Below, in pieces: positions 28,015-37,717 of a stretch of 64,000 nt of DNA (within the stretch, counting starts at the first letter, position 1; every line of letters begins with the position of its first letter). The stretch is taken from NCBI RefSeq assembly GCF_015751045.1, contig NZ_BNJW01000010.1, positions 1 to 64,000 on the forward strand, given 5' to 3'. The notes under the pieces are model-generated. The model saw nothing but the letters and a program-made list of their open reading frames with translations. It was not told the origin of the DNA and did not search any database. This DNA is from Enterococcus lactis. GTDB lineage: Bacteria > Bacillota > Bacilli > Lactobacillales > Enterococcaceae. The position numbers and the translations under genes are program-made.

Positions 28015-29511
28015 ATGAAAGAAAAAGAGTTTTTACAAGAAGTAAAAGAAATCAATCTTCTACAACAAGCTTTAGGAATCCTCGATTGGGATACACAAAC
28101 AGGTATGCCAGAAAAAGCTAGTGCATACCGGAGTGAAGTAGATAGCTATCTTTACAGTATTTATTTTTCAAAAAAGATCGGTCCAAAAATTAAAGAAGCC
28201 ATTCGCTATTTTTCTGAACATCCGGAAGAATTATCGGAAGTCGGAACGTCCGTTTTTGACAAAGTAAAAGAAGAGTATGATTTAGAACATCGCGTACCGG
28301 AAGATCTCATGAGAAAATATACAGCTGCTGTTTCTTCCGCTCATGGTCAATGGCAAAAAGCTAGAGAAACACAACAGTTTTCTGATTTTCAAGAAGCATT
28401 GAACCAAAATATCGAATTGACAAAACAATTGATACCTTATTGGAAAAAAGAAGAAAAGACAGATTATGATGTTTTGCTGAACCAATATGAACCTGGGATG
28501 ACTGTTGAAATCCTCGATAAGGTGTTTGATCAACTCAAAGAAGGAATTCTTACGATCCGCCGTACGCTCCAAGAAAAAGGGACGGAACCTGAAACAGACT
28601 TCTTAAATCGGAGAATGACAAAGGAACAACAGAAGAGATTTGTAGTAAAAGTGATCGAACAACTTGGTTATGATTTTAGTCGTGGTCGTCTAGATGACAC
28701 TGTCCACCCATTTATGACTGGAATCAATCCAAATGATGCACGGATCACGACACGCTGGAACGAAACAGATTTCAAAATGGCTGTTTTTGGAGTGATCCAC
28801 GAGGCTGGTCATGGAATGTATGAACAAGACATCGATGATAAATATGCTTATACACCAATTTACCAAGGTACATCAATGGGTATTCATGAATCACAATCGT
28901 TGTTTAATGAGATCATTGTGGGAAGTAGTCGCAGCTTCTGGAAAAAGCAATATCCTTTCTTCCAGGAATGTGCAGAAGGAACATTCGATGATATTCCTTT
29001 TGACAAGTTTTATCGTTCATTGAAACATACACAATCAAGTTTGGTTCGTATCGAGGCAGACAGTTTGACTTACCCTCTCCATATCATCATTCGTTATGAA
29101 ATCGAAAAAATGATTTTCAATGAAGGGGTAGATGTTGCTGAATTACCTGAAATATGGAATCAAAAATATGAAGAGTATCTGGGAATACGACCAACAAATG
29201 ATGTGGAAGGGATCTTACAAGACGTTCATTGGTCAGGTGCAAGCTTTGGTTATTTTCCCTCTTATGCATTGGGGTACATGTATGCGGCACAATTACTTCA
29301 TTCTTTGCAGCAAGAAATAGATGTGGAAAATGTTCTAGCGTCAGATGATTACTCTCCAATCAAAAATTGGATGTCAGAGCATATCCATCAATTTGGTGCA
29401 TCTAGAAAGCCAAATCAATTGATTATGGATGCAACGCATGAACCACTTAATCCACAATATCTGATCGATTACATGAGAGAGCTATATTTCAATGTATATC
29501 AGGTAAGATAA
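28015..29511 (+). CDS. M32-family metallocarboxypeptidase
   Basis: The 498-residue zinc carboxypeptidase removes C-terminal amino acids from peptides in the cytosol. The zinc motif HEAGHGMYEQ (HExxH) lies near residue 262, and the third ligand Glu and catalytic HES motif in TSMGIHESQSLFNE near 285. WDTQTGMPEKA near residue 25 is also typical. No signal peptide is present. It follows ypsC after 45 bases and may share its transcript; GGAGG precedes the ATG. Confidence 0.94.
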   Translation: MKEKEFLQEVKEINLLQQALGILDWDTQTGMPEKASAYRSEVDSYLYSIYFSKKIGPKIKEAIRYFSEHPEELSEVGTSVFDKVKEEYDLEHRVPEDLMRKYTAAVSSAHGQWQKARETQQFSDFQEALNQNIELTKQLIPYWKKEEKTDYDVLLNQYEPGMTVEILDKVFDQLKEGILTIRRTLQEKGTEPETDFLNRRMTKEQQKRFVVKVIEQLGYDFSRGRLDDTVHPFMTGINPNDARITTRWNETDFKMAVFGVIHEAGHGMYEQDIDDKYAYTPIYQGTSMGIHESQSLFNEIIVGSSRSFWKKQYPFFQECAEGTFDDIPFDKFYRSLKHTQSSLVRIEADSLTYPLHIIIRYEIEKMIFNEGVDVAELPEIWNQKYEEYLGIRPTNDVEGILQDVHWSGASFGYFPSYALGYMYAAQLLHSLQQEIDVENVLASDDYSPIKNWMSEHIHQFGASRKPNQLIMDATHEPLNPQYLIDYMRELYFNVYQVR

Positions 29512-29591
29512 AACCTATTTATAAAGATAGCTGGAATTCATCTAATCAATTAGATGTTTTCAGCTATTTACTTAAGAAAGAAGTGGACTGG

Positions 29592-30275
29592 ATGGATAAA
29601 TTACAAGTAATCGCTGATTATAGCATAGAACAATTAGCACATGATCAAACGGGACATGGAAGCGACCATACCAAAAGAGTCGTCAAGCTAGCAGAAAGAA
29701 TTTTGGATACGGAACCGCAGGCAGACCGTTTTGTGACGCTTGCAGCAGCTTACCTACATGATACGATTGATGATAAAGTCGTTAAAGATGAGAACGAAGC
29801 AAAGCAACAACTTCGTGTATTTCTTCGCTCTTTGCCAATCACAGAGGAACAGATTTCAATGATTTTTGCCATTATCGAAAATATGTCCTTTTCTAAAAAT
29901 CTCTCTGAAGCAGTCGAACTATCTTTGGAAGGAAAGATCGTTCAAGATGCTGATCGTATCGAAGCGTTAGGAGCAATCGGCATTTTGCGAACTGCTTATT
30001 TCGGTGGAGGACATGGACACCCGATTTTTGATTCTGAACTGTATCCACAAACATTCAAGGACAAAAAAAATTACCGAAAAGGCACGACAGTGATCAATCA
30101 TTTTTATGAAAAACTGTTTTTGCTGCCTGATAAAATGAACACTGATTACGGATACAAAGAAGCCAAACGTAGAGAAGGCTTTATGCGTGAATTTTTAGAA
30201 GAATTTTTTCTAGAGTGGTCTATTGACGATCCATCTTTCACACCAGATAATTGGATCAAAAATAACAAAAAATGA
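29592..30275 (+). CDS. HD-domain phosphohydrolase (YedJ-like)
   Basis: The product of about 227 residues is a metal-dependent HD hydrolase. The motifs are HGSDHTKRVVKLA (first His), AAAYLHDTIDD (HD pair) near residue 60, and VQDADRIEALGAIGILRTAYFGG near 120, which is characteristic of the YedJ group. The substrate is unknown, probably a phosphorylated nucleotide or sugar. The start is uncertain: ATG 29592 has GAAGTGG five bases upstream, while GTG 29583 also fits. It ends at a terminator-repeat copy. Confidence 0.85.
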   Translation: MDKLQVIADYSIEQLAHDQTGHGSDHTKRVVKLAERILDTEPQADRFVTLAAAYLHDTIDDKVVKDENEAKQQLRVFLRSLPITEEQISMIFAIIENMSFSKNLSEAVELSLEGKIVQDADRIEALGAIGILRTAYFGGGHGHPIFDSELYPQTFKDKKNYRKGTTVINHFYEKLFLLPDKMNTDYGYKEAKRREGFMREFLEEFFLEWSIDDPSFTPDNWIKNNKK

Positions 30276-30306
30276 TGGAGATTGTGTCCGAGGAGTTGGC
30301 AGGAGA

Positions 30307-30362
30307 ACACCGTTTATTCGGAAGAAGGGATTGTGATAAGACATTTATCACAGTCTTTTTTT
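30307..30362 (+). repeat. Terminator repeat, copy C
   Basis: ACACCGTTTATTCGGAA is identical to copy B over 17 bases and is followed by the hairpin GGGATTGTGATAA/TTATCACAGTCTTT and a T-run, ending the HD-hydrolase transcript. Confidence 0.75.
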
Positions 30363-30669
30363 CAAATTCAATATAAATATTTTGTGAAAAAATGATCAGA
30401 TAATAAGATTAAAAATTGCTGATAAATAAAGATGAAAGCTTTTTGCTTATTTTTTTATTTTTATTGGTCTATGCGAGAAATAGTTTAAAAATTCAGAATA
30501 TACTAGATTTTATCTAGCTAGCTTCCATCAATGGTTTTGTTGTGTTTTCTTTCTAGGTAAATCAAAATACCACTATTATTTAAAAGTTAACTTTTCATAC
30601 TATACAAGTTCTTGGAAAGTAAAATGATGCAGTAAATAAAAAATATGGTTAAATAACTCTCATAATTAA
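30363..30669. other. AT-rich intergenic stretch, no gene seen
   Basis: About 300 bases of AT-rich DNA lie between the HD-hydrolase terminator and the cre-like site before kbl. I see no coding frame with a ribosome site and no recognisable RNA. Open frames on the minus strand look like chance. Confidence 0.6.
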
Positions 30670-30683
30670 TGTAAGCGTTACCA
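30670..30683. promoter_or_regulatory. cre-like site (CcpA) before the threonine-degradation genes
   Basis: TGTAAGCGTTACCA matches the catabolite-responsive element TGWAANCGNTNWCA with one mismatch. It sits 15 bases ahead of the predicted kbl -35, a place that could activate or repress transcription with sugar supply. Confidence 0.65.
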
Positions 30684-30697
30684 ATCGTGTGGCATAC

Positions 30698-30727
30698 TTG
30701 CTTCGTAGATGAATGACACGATATATG
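30698..30727 (+). promoter_or_regulatory. Possible kbl promoter
   Basis: TTGCTT (30698-30703) and TATATG (30722-30727) are separated by 18 bases, 43 bases before the start codon. Confidence 0.45.
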
Positions 30728-30770
30728 TTTGGTATGTTCTGCAAGACAGATGAATATGGAGGTGGAGGCC

Positions 30771-31961
30771 ATGTCTTCCAAAGAGTTAACGATGTATTTG
30801 GAGAAAGAATTGGAGCAACTGAAAGAAAAGGGATTGTACAACACGATCGATATACTAGAAAGTGAAAATGGTGCTTGTATCATTGTAGACGGAAAAAAGA
30901 TGATCAATCTGGCATCCAACAATTACCTCGGGTTTGCCAATCGCAAAGAATTGAAAAAAGCATGTATTGAAGCAACTGAAACTTATGGCGTAGGAGCAGG
31001 TGCAGTCCGAACAATCAATGGCTCGCTGAAGATCCATCAACAATTAGAAGAAAAAATCGCAGAATTCAAAGGGACAGAAGCTGCAATCGCCTTTCAATCT
31101 GGATTCAACTGTAATATGGGCGCTATCTCTGCAGTAATGACAAAAGAAGATGCTATCTTATCGGATGAATTAAACCATGCATCTATCATTGATGGCTGCC
31201 GTTTATCCGGAGCAACAATCATCCGAGTCAAACATCAAGATATGGAAGACCTTGAGAATAAAGCGAAGGAAGCCGTAGAAAGTAAGAAATATAAAAAAAT
31301 CATGTATATCACAGATGGGGTTTTCTCCATGGATGGAGACATTGCGCGATTGCCGGAAATCATCCCGATCGCCGAAAAATATGGACTGATCACCTATGTA
31401 GATGATGCGCACGGCTCAGGTGTAACTGGAAAAGGTGCAGGAACCGTCAAACATTTTGGATTAAGCGACAAAATTGATATGCAAATGGGTACGTTATCGA
31501 AAGCTGTAGGTGTTGTTGGGGGTTATGTAGCTGGTTCAAAAACACTGATTGACTGGTTGAAAGCCAGAAGCCGGCCATTTCTATTTTCTACCTCGCTAAC
31601 TCCTGGAGCAGCTGCATCTGCGTTGGCTTCGATCTCTTTGATGCAAGAACATCCGGAACTTGTCGAAAAAGTTTGGGAAAATGCTAATTATTTTAAAGAA
31701 GAATTGAAAAAAGTCGGCTATAACATCGGTGTGTCTGAAACACCTATCACTCCAGTTATTTTAGGAGATGAAAAAGTGACTCAGACTTTCTCTAAGAAAC
31801 TGATCGAACATGGGATTTATGCTAAACCAATCGTTTATCCAACTGTTCCTCTGGGGACAGGCAGAATCAGAAATATGCCGACTGCGGAACATACAAAGGA
31901 AATGCTTGATGAAGCAGTGGCGGTTTATCAAAAAATAGGAAAAGAAATGGAAATTATTTAA
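30771..31961 (+). CDS. kbl: Glycine C-acetyltransferase (2-amino-3-ketobutyrate CoA ligase)
   Basis: It splits 2-amino-3-ketobutyrate with CoA into glycine and acetyl-CoA, the second step of threonine breakdown. The 396-residue PLP enzyme of the alpha-oxoamine synthase family has [12 protein letters not shown] near residue 53, [14 protein letters not shown] near 207, and the PLP Lys in [13 protein letters not shown] near 243. I chose ATG 30771 after the strong GGAGGTGGAGG. The threonine dehydrogenase gene follows after 100 bases, giving the full pathway; an 8-amino-7-oxononanoate synthase (bioF) role is unlikely in this context. Confidence 0.94.
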   Translation: MSSKELTMYLEKELEQLKEKGLYNTIDILESENGACIIVDGKKMINLASNNYLGFANRKELKKACIEATETYGVGAGAVRTINGSLKIHQQLEEKIAEFKGTEAAIAFQSGFNCNMGAISAVMTKEDAILSDELNHASIIDGCRLSGATIIRVKHQDMEDLENKAKEAVESKKYKKIMYITDGVFSMDGDIARLPEIIPIAEKYGLITYVDDAHGSGVTGKGAGTVKHFGLSDKIDMQMGTLSKAVGVVGGYVAGSKTLIDWLKARSRPFLFSTSLTPGAAASALASISLMQEHPELVEKVWENANYFKEELKKVGYNIGVSETPITPVILGDEKVTQTFSKKLIEHGIYAKPIVYPTVPLGTGRIRNMPTAEHTKEMLDEAVAVYQKIGKEMEII

Positions 31962-32062
31962 CTAATTTAGTTTTTTCGCATATTTAAAATTAGAGAACAT
32001 GTTCACGCATATATTGTTAATCATCTGAAGATAGTAGTAAAAAAAGATCAGGGAGGATCATC

Positions 32063-33016
32063 ATGAAAAAAGTATTGGTGACAGGATGTTTAGGACAAAT
32101 TGGTTCAGAGTTGATCACACGGCTACGTCAAGAACTAGGCAGTGAAAATGTCATTGCGACAGATATACGCATGCCTGAAGTCATTGGGAAGAACGATATC
32201 TTTGAGATCCTAGATGTAATGGATTACGAAAAAATGCGCAGCATAGCAGAACAATATCAAGTGGACACATTGATCCATTTGGCTGCTCTTTTGTCAGCTG
32301 TTGCGGAAGCAAAACCACAGTTAGCCTGGGATTTGAACATGACTGGGCTGGTCAATGCATTGGAAGTCGCTAGAGAATTCCAGCTGAAATTTTTTACGCC
32401 AAGTTCAATCGGCGCGTTTGGTCCAAATACTCCAAAAGATCATACCCCACAAGATACTCTTCAGCGCCCTACAACCATGTATGGGGTAACGAAGGTAGCT
32501 GGAGAACTACTATGTGATTATTATTATGTGAAATATGGCGTAGATACTCGTGGTGTCCGTTTCCCTGGATTGATTTCTTATGCGACCTTGCCGGGAGGCG
32601 GTACGACAGATTACGCAGTCGATATTTATTATTCAGCAATCAAAGAAGGAAAGTACACTAGTTTCATTGATCAAGGTACATCAATGGATATGATGTATAT
32701 GCCAGATGCGATCGATGCCATTATAAAGCTCATGAACGCAGACCCTAATCGACTAGTTCATCGAAATGCCTTTAATATATCGGCAATGTCTTTTGAGGCT
32801 GAAGAAATCAAAGCATCTATTCAAAAAATCATACCAGATTTTAAAATGGATTACGATGTCGATCCTGTGCGTCAATCGATAGCAGAATCTTGGCCAAACT
32901 CACTAGATGTTTCTTGTGCGCAAGAGGAATGGGACTTTTTACCAAAATACGATTTAGATGCAATGACAAAGGATATGTTGGAAAAACTGAGAGAAAAATT
33001 AGCAGAGACGGTATAA
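32063..33016 (+). CDS. SDR-type L-threonine 3-dehydrogenase
   Basis: It oxidises L-threonine to 2-amino-3-ketobutyrate with NAD+. The 317-residue protein is of the NAD-dependent epimerase/dehydratase fold, not the zinc alcohol-dehydrogenase fold of E. coli Tdh. The motifs are [11 protein letters not shown] near residue 7, TSSIGAFG-like catalytic PSSIGAFGP near 113, and YGVTK near 137. Such short-chain threonine dehydrogenases occur with kbl in several Gram-positives. A ribosome site GGGAGG precedes the ATG. Confidence 0.9.
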   Translation: MKKVLVTGCLGQIGSELITRLRQELGSENVIATDIRMPEVIGKNDIFEILDVMDYEKMRSIAEQYQVDTLIHLAALLSAVAEAKPQLAWDLNMTGLVNALEVAREFQLKFFTPSSIGAFGPNTPKDHTPQDTLQRPTTMYGVTKVAGELLCDYYYVKYGVDTRGVRFPGLISYATLPGGGTTDYAVDIYYSAIKEGKYTSFIDQGTSMDMMYMPDAIDAIIKLMNADPNRLVHRNAFNISAMSFEAEEIKASIQKIIPDFKMDYDVDPVRQSIAESWPNSLDVSCAQEEWDFLPKYDLDAMTKDMLEKLREKLAETV

Positions 33017-33026
33017 AACAAGAACT

Positions 33027-33059
33027 ATAGCCAAAAAGGTTTCTATACTTTTTGGCTAT
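33027..33059 (+). other. Perfect hairpin between the threonine dehydrogenase and permease genes
   Basis: ATAGCCAAAAAG and CTTTTTGGCTAT form a 12-bp perfect stem with a 9-base loop just before the AGGAGG of the permease gene. No T-run follows, so it may be a processing or attenuation structure rather than a full terminator. Confidence 0.6.
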
Positions 33060-33079
33060 GGTATGGAAGGAGGTAAGTA

Positions 33080-34429
33080 ATGGAAGAATATCAAGCCACG
33101 CCAGTAAAGGAAGTAAAAACGGAAAATGAATTGAAGCGTACGATGGTTTTTTTCACTGCTTTATCGACTGTTATGGGCACAGTGATCGGTGCAGGGGTGT
33201 TTTTCAAAGCCGCGAGCGTAGCAGAAGTAACAGGTACCGTCAGTTTGCATATGTTTTCCTGGTTTCTAGGTGGTGTGATTTCTGTTTGTGCAGGACTGAC
33301 AGGAGCTGAATTGGCAGCGGCTATTCCTGAAACAGGCGGGATGATCAAATATATTGAACGGATTTATGGAAATACAGCAGCATTTTTACTTGGCTGGGCT
33401 CAAGTCGTGATTTATTTTCCAGCAAATGTAGCAGCCTTGTCGATCATTTTCGGTACACAGTTCGTCAATTTATTTGATCTTTCCCAGTCGATGATTGTTC
33501 CTGTAGCTGTTACAGCTGCTGTATCGATCATGTTGATCAATTTTTTAGGTTCTAAAGCTGGAGGAGCTTTTCAGTCGATTACGCTTGTCTGCAAACTCAT
33601 TCCTTTGTTTGTGATCGTTATTTTCGGTTTATTCCGACAAGAAGGAGTAGACTTCCAACTGTTTCCGATCCAAGCAGGAGAAAACCTTTCATTTTTCTCT
33701 GCTTTGGGAGCTGGCTTACTAGCAACGATGTTCGCATACGACGGTTGGATACACGTAGGAAATATTTCGGGAGAATTGAAAAAGCCGGCGAAAGATTTGC
33801 CAAAAGCCGTTTCTTTAGGAATCATCGGAATCATGATCGTTTATTTATTAGTAAATGCGGTGTTCTTAAGAACCGCATCTATCGACGGAGTCGTAGGAAA
33901 CAGCAATGCGGCAAGTGATGTTGCAAAAATGATTTTTGGCGGCTTTGGTGGAAGACTGGTCACAGTTGGTATCTTGATTTCTGTTTATGGAACTATCAAT
34001 GGCTATACCCTTACTGGAATGCGTCTTCCTTATGTTATGGCAAAAGAAAACAACCTGCCTTTTAGCAAGCTTTTTGCTAAACTTCATGATAAAACTAAAG
34101 TTCCTGTAGCCGCAGGTATCTTAGAGCTAGTCATCGCTATTGGCATGATGATGGTCGGTGGTTTTGATACACTAACGGATATGCTGATCTTTGTCATTTG
34201 GATTTTTTATACGATGGTCTTTGTTGGTGTCATTCTTCTTCGTAAAAAAGAACCTGATCTGATTCGACCATATAAAGTTCCGATGTATCCGTTTATCCCA
34301 TTAGTAGCAATCATTGGAGGAACCTTTATTGTATCAAGCACACTTATCACTCAAACTTTTTTAGCTTCGATGGGGATTGCATTGACACTTGCTGGTATCC
34401 CGTTTTACCTTTATTTGAAACGTAGATAG
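33080..34429 (+). CDS. APC-family amino-acid permease (SteT/LAT-like)
   Basis: The 449-residue protein has about 12 membrane segments and the APC start VMGTVIGAGVFFKAASVA, where the GxG motif binds substrate. GLLATMFAYDGWIHVGNISGEL near residue 215 is typical of the L-type exchanger branch. Bacillus SteT, of this branch, exchanges serine and threonine. The position right after the threonine-degradation genes makes threonine or serine uptake likely, but specificity cannot be read from sequence. Confidence 0.82.
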   Translation: MEEYQATPVKEVKTENELKRTMVFFTALSTVMGTVIGAGVFFKAASVAEVTGTVSLHMFSWFLGGVISVCAGLTGAELAAAIPETGGMIKYIERIYGNTAAFLLGWAQVVIYFPANVAALSIIFGTQFVNLFDLSQSMIVPVAVTAAVSIMLINFLGSKAGGAFQSITLVCKLIPLFVIVIFGLFRQEGVDFQLFPIQAGENLSFFSALGAGLLATMFAYDGWIHVGNISGELKKPAKDLPKAVSLGIIGIMIVYLLVNAVFLRTASIDGVVGNSNAASDVAKMIFGGFGGRLVTVGILISVYGTINGYTLTGMRLPYVMAKENNLPFSKLFAKLHDKTKVPVAAGILELVIAIGMMMVGGFDTLTDMLIFVIWIFYTMVFVGVILLRKKEPDLIRPYKVPMYPFIPLVAIIGGTFIVSSTLITQTFLASMGIALTLAGIPFYLYLKRR

Positions 34430-34517
34430 CAAAAAATGATTTGAAATTCATTGGAAACAAACTTTTGACCATAAATACCCGTTAAGAAATTAAGTCATTT
34501 CTACCAAGGAGGATCTT

Positions 34518-35936
34518 ATGGAAATAAACTGGTTGCAAGAAGCACAAAAGAGAAAAGAGATGTTGCTAGAGGATTTAAGTGAATTGCTACGCATCAATAG
34601 TGTAAGGGATATCGAACATCAGACAGATGAATATCCGCTAGGCGCTGGTCCTGCTTTAGCATTGAAAAAAGTACTGTCATTTGGGGAAAGAGATGGCTTC
34701 AGAGTTAAAAACATTGATAATCTAGCCGGACATATAGAATATGGGGAAGAAACAGCAGAAGCACTTGGTATCTTAGGACATGTAGATGTCGTACCGCCAG
34801 GAGAAGGGTGGGCAACTGATCCGTTCGAACCAATCATCAAAGAAGGGAAATTGTTCGCAAGAGGTTCAAGTGATGACAAAGGTCCTTGTATTGCTGCCTA
34901 TTATGGGATGAAAATTATCAAAGAACTGCAATTATCAACATCGAAAAAAATTCGATTCATTTTCGGAACAGATGAAGAGAGTGAGTGGATAGGTATCCAT
35001 CGTTATATGGAAAAAGAAGAAATGCCAGCATTTGGATTTTCGCCAGATGCCAATTTCCCAATCATTAATGGTGAAAAAGGGATCTTATCTTTCGAGTTGA
35101 GTTTTACTTTGAAGGAAGAAAAGGCAGACAAAATGCAACTGAAAAGATTCTCTTCTGGTTTGCGTGCAAATATGGTACCAAGCGAGGCAATAGCCGTCTT
35201 GGAAATTCCTGATTTGGAAAAGTTATCTTCTTTAGAAGCTGGATATACAAAATATCTAGATGACAAAAAATTGAAAGGGACTTTTGAATATAAGGAAGGA
35301 GAAGCATCCTTCGTTCTGTATGGAAAAGCTGCACATGCCCAAGAACCAAAATTTGGTATCAATGCGGGAACTTATCTCGCCGACTTTTTGCATCAATATC
35401 CATTAGACAGCTCAGGATCTGCTTATCTTTCTGTCATTGCCAATTATCTGCATGAAGACTTTAATGGGCATCGGTTAATGGTCGATTATGAAGATGACGT
35501 GATGGGAAAAGTGACTTCAAGTGCTAATGTATTCATTTATCAGCAAGAAGGAGAGAAAAAGATCATTCTTAATATTCGTCATCCAAAAGGGATCACAAAA
35601 GAAAAAATTCAAGAATCCTTGCTAACTGTCCTTCAAAATGAATCAGTATCAATTTCGATAGTTGGAGACATCAAGACTCCGCATTATGTTTCAGGAGATG
35701 ATCCATTCATCCAAACATTATTGTCTGTTTACGAAAAACATACTGGGGAAAAAGGTTACGAACAAACAATTGGTGGAGGTACGTATGGACGAATCTTTGA
35801 AAAAGGATGTGCGTACGGTAGTTTATTTCCTGGTAGAGAAAATGTAATGCATCAGCCAAATGAATATATGTACGTAGAAGATATTTTGAAAGCAACAGCT
35901 ATTTACGCTGAAGCAATCTATCGTTTGGTTAAATAA
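34518..35936 (+). CDS. pepV: Dipeptidase PepV (M20 family)
   Basis: PepV splits dipeptides and some tripeptides in the cytosol with two zinc ions. The 472-residue protein has GHVDVVPPGEGW near residue 86, GSSDDKGPCIAAYYGMKI near 115 (zinc Asp), the catalytic Glu pair in GTDEESEWIG near 153, SPDANFPIINGEKG near 175, and a late metal His in IGGGTYGRIF region. The length matches lactobacillal PepV. An AAGGAGG ribosome site precedes the ATG. It lies between the permease and AbgT genes. Confidence 0.94.
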   Translation: MEINWLQEAQKRKEMLLEDLSELLRINSVRDIEHQTDEYPLGAGPALALKKVLSFGERDGFRVKNIDNLAGHIEYGEETAEALGILGHVDVVPPGEGWATDPFEPIIKEGKLFARGSSDDKGPCIAAYYGMKIIKELQLSTSKKIRFIFGTDEESEWIGIHRYMEKEEMPAFGFSPDANFPIINGEKGILSFELSFTLKEEKADKMQLKRFSSGLRANMVPSEAIAVLEIPDLEKLSSLEAGYTKYLDDKKLKGTFEYKEGEASFVLYGKAAHAQEPKFGINAGTYLADFLHQYPLDSSGSAYLSVIANYLHEDFNGHRLMVDYEDDVMGKVTSSANVFIYQQEGEKKIILNIRHPKGITKEKIQESLLTVLQNESVSISIVGDIKTPHYVSGDDPFIQTLLSVYEKHTGEKGYEQTIGGGTYGRIFEKGCAYGSLFPGRENVMHQPNEYMYVEDILKATAIYAEAIYRLVK

Positions 35937-36096
35937 ACGTATTCATAGAAAAAACGTTCCCAATCAGTCGTAACTATTTTCACACTCGTAACGCTTGTAT
36001 CCTTCAGTAAAAAAGAATATTCATGAAAGTTTGAAAGATTGCAGAGAATAAGACGGCAATTTCCTTGAAGTAAAGAAGATTCTAAAAATAAAAATG

Positions 36097-36153
36097 AACC
36101 AGATGAATGAAAAAAGATTCCATAGAAAAAGCTTGTTTTTCTTTCATCTGGTT
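36097..36153 (+). other. Long hairpin before abgT
   Basis: Positions 36097-36115 and 36135-36153 form a stem of about 19 bp (AACCAGATGAA pairs with TTCATCTGGTT) with one mismatch. It ends 7 bases before the AAGGAGGAG of abgT. No T-run follows on the plus strand. Confidence 0.6.
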
Positions 36154-36172
36154 TGAAAAAGGAGGAGAATAG

Positions 36173-37714
36173 ATGCCAAAAGAAAAACATTCTAGATTAG
36201 ATAAAGTGTTAGATACAGTAGAAAAACTAGGGAACAAGGTGCCCCATCCAGCTATTATATTCTTAATTTTGATCGTTATTGTAGGAGTACTGTCTCATAT
36301 TTTTTATCTAATGGGTCAATACGTTACGTTTGATGCTATTAATGCTGAAACAGGAGCACTAGAGCTTACTACTACACATGTAAAAAGTTTGTTGAGTGGT
36401 GAAGGGATCCGTTTTATGTTGACTTCGATCGTCTCAAATCTGATGAGCTTTCAGGCTCTTGGAGTCACTTTAGTGGCGATGGCAGGCGTAGGATTTGCAG
36501 AAGAGGTTGGCTTAATCGGTGCGATGATTCGAAAGCTGGTAAAGGTAGTACCAAAATCTAGTCTGACAGCGGTACTAGTACTTCTTGGCGTAATGTCGAG
36601 TATTGCCTCTGATGCTGGGTATCTAGTATTGATTCCATTAGGTGCAGCAGTATTTTATAAAGTCGGGCGACATCCTTTAGCAGGTTTATCTGCTGCCTTT
36701 GCAGGTGTTTCAGGAGGATTTGGAGTCAACTTAGTTATTACGCCAGTGGATGGTATGCTTACCGAAATATTAAATGATGCAGTACATATCATTAATCCAT
36801 CCTATTCTGTTGATTTAATGGCAAATTTTTATTTTTCGATTGCATCAACCATCTTAGTAGTGATTGTTTCCACTATCATTAACGAAAAACTCATTGAACC
36901 TCGCTTAGGAACATTCCAAGAAAAAGGAATGATTGCTAACGATGAGATTACCGATGAAACGAAAGGCTTACATTGGGCTTTTTGGGGATTTACAGTGGTA
37001 CTGGCATTTATCCTGTTGATTACGATACCAAGTGGTGCCCCACTTCGCCATCCTGAAACTGATGAATTGATTGGTTCTACACCTTTTATGGATAGTTTAA
37101 TCGCTTTGATCTTGATTTCATTTTTGATTCCAGGGATATGTTTTGGAAAGGCAGTTGGAAAAGTCAAATCGAGTTTGGATGTAGTAAATCCGATTATTAA
37201 AGTATTCAGCAACTTAGGTGGGATGATTTTCTTATTGTTAATCATTAGCCAATTCATTTCATATTTCAATTTTACTAATTTAGGTACTGTTTGGGCAGTC
37301 AATTCAGCCACGATTATTGAAGATATGAATTTGAGCAGCTTAGCCTTGTTACTTAGTTTCTTAGCACTAGCACTTATTCTTGATTTTATTTTAGTGGGAG
37401 CGATACCAAAATTTGCTATTTTAACCCCAATATTTGTTCCATTACTCTATCAGTTGGGAGTAGCTCCAGAAGCTGTTTTGGCTGCTTATCGAGTAGCTGA
37501 TTCTCCTGTCAATATTATTACGCCACTGATGCCGTATTTTGCTTTGATCGTCACATTTGCCACGAAATATCAAAAGAAAACCGGTGTCGGAACGATTATT
37601 TCCATAATGCTGCCACATGCTGTAAGTCTAACTATCACATGGATCATTTTATTTATTCTCTATTATGTATTCCAACTACCGTTAGGACCAGGGATCGGTA
37701 TGCATTTGAATTGA
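36173..37714 (+). CDS. AbgT-family transporter
   Basis: The 513-residue membrane protein matches the AbgT (p-aminobenzoyl-glutamate transporter) family. It starts with a charged tail and LDTVEKLGNKVPHPAIIF, and contains SSIASDAGYLVLIPLGAAVF near 142 and the family stretch RVADSPVNIITPLMPYF near 442. In E. coli AbgT imports p-aminobenzoyl-glutamate for an M20 hydrolase; other members export sulfonamides. Here it follows the M20 dipeptidase PepV, so import of a dipeptide-like substrate is a reasonable guess. Confidence 0.88.
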   Translation: MPKEKHSRLDKVLDTVEKLGNKVPHPAIIFLILIVIVGVLSHIFYLMGQYVTFDAINAETGALELTTTHVKSLLSGEGIRFMLTSIVSNLMSFQALGVTLVAMAGVGFAEEVGLIGAMIRKLVKVVPKSSLTAVLVLLGVMSSIASDAGYLVLIPLGAAVFYKVGRHPLAGLSAAFAGVSGGFGVNLVITPVDGMLTEILNDAVHIINPSYSVDLMANFYFSIASTILVVIVSTIINEKLIEPRLGTFQEKGMIANDEITDETKGLHWAFWGFTVVLAFILLITIPSGAPLRHPETDELIGSTPFMDSLIALILISFLIPGICFGKAVGKVKSSLDVVNPIIKVFSNLGGMIFLLLIISQFISYFNFTNLGTVWAVNSATIIEDMNLSSLALLLSFLALALILDFILVGAIPKFAILTPIFVPLLYQLGVAPEAVLAAYRVADSPVNIITPLMPYFALIVTFATKYQKKTGVGTIISIMLPHAVSLTITWIILFILYYVFQLPLGPGIGMHLN

Positions 37715-37717
37715 GAA

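Noticed and set aside
30587-30922. Minus-strand open frame of 111 codons before kbl
   Set aside because: It overlaps the kbl start and the promoter region, has no ribosome site, and its composition is that of AT-rich chance.
35936-36172. Possible cre site in the pepV-abgT gap (around AAGCGTTACG on the minus strand)
   Set aside because: Only the core resembles a cre; four fixed positions of the 14-base consensus mismatch.
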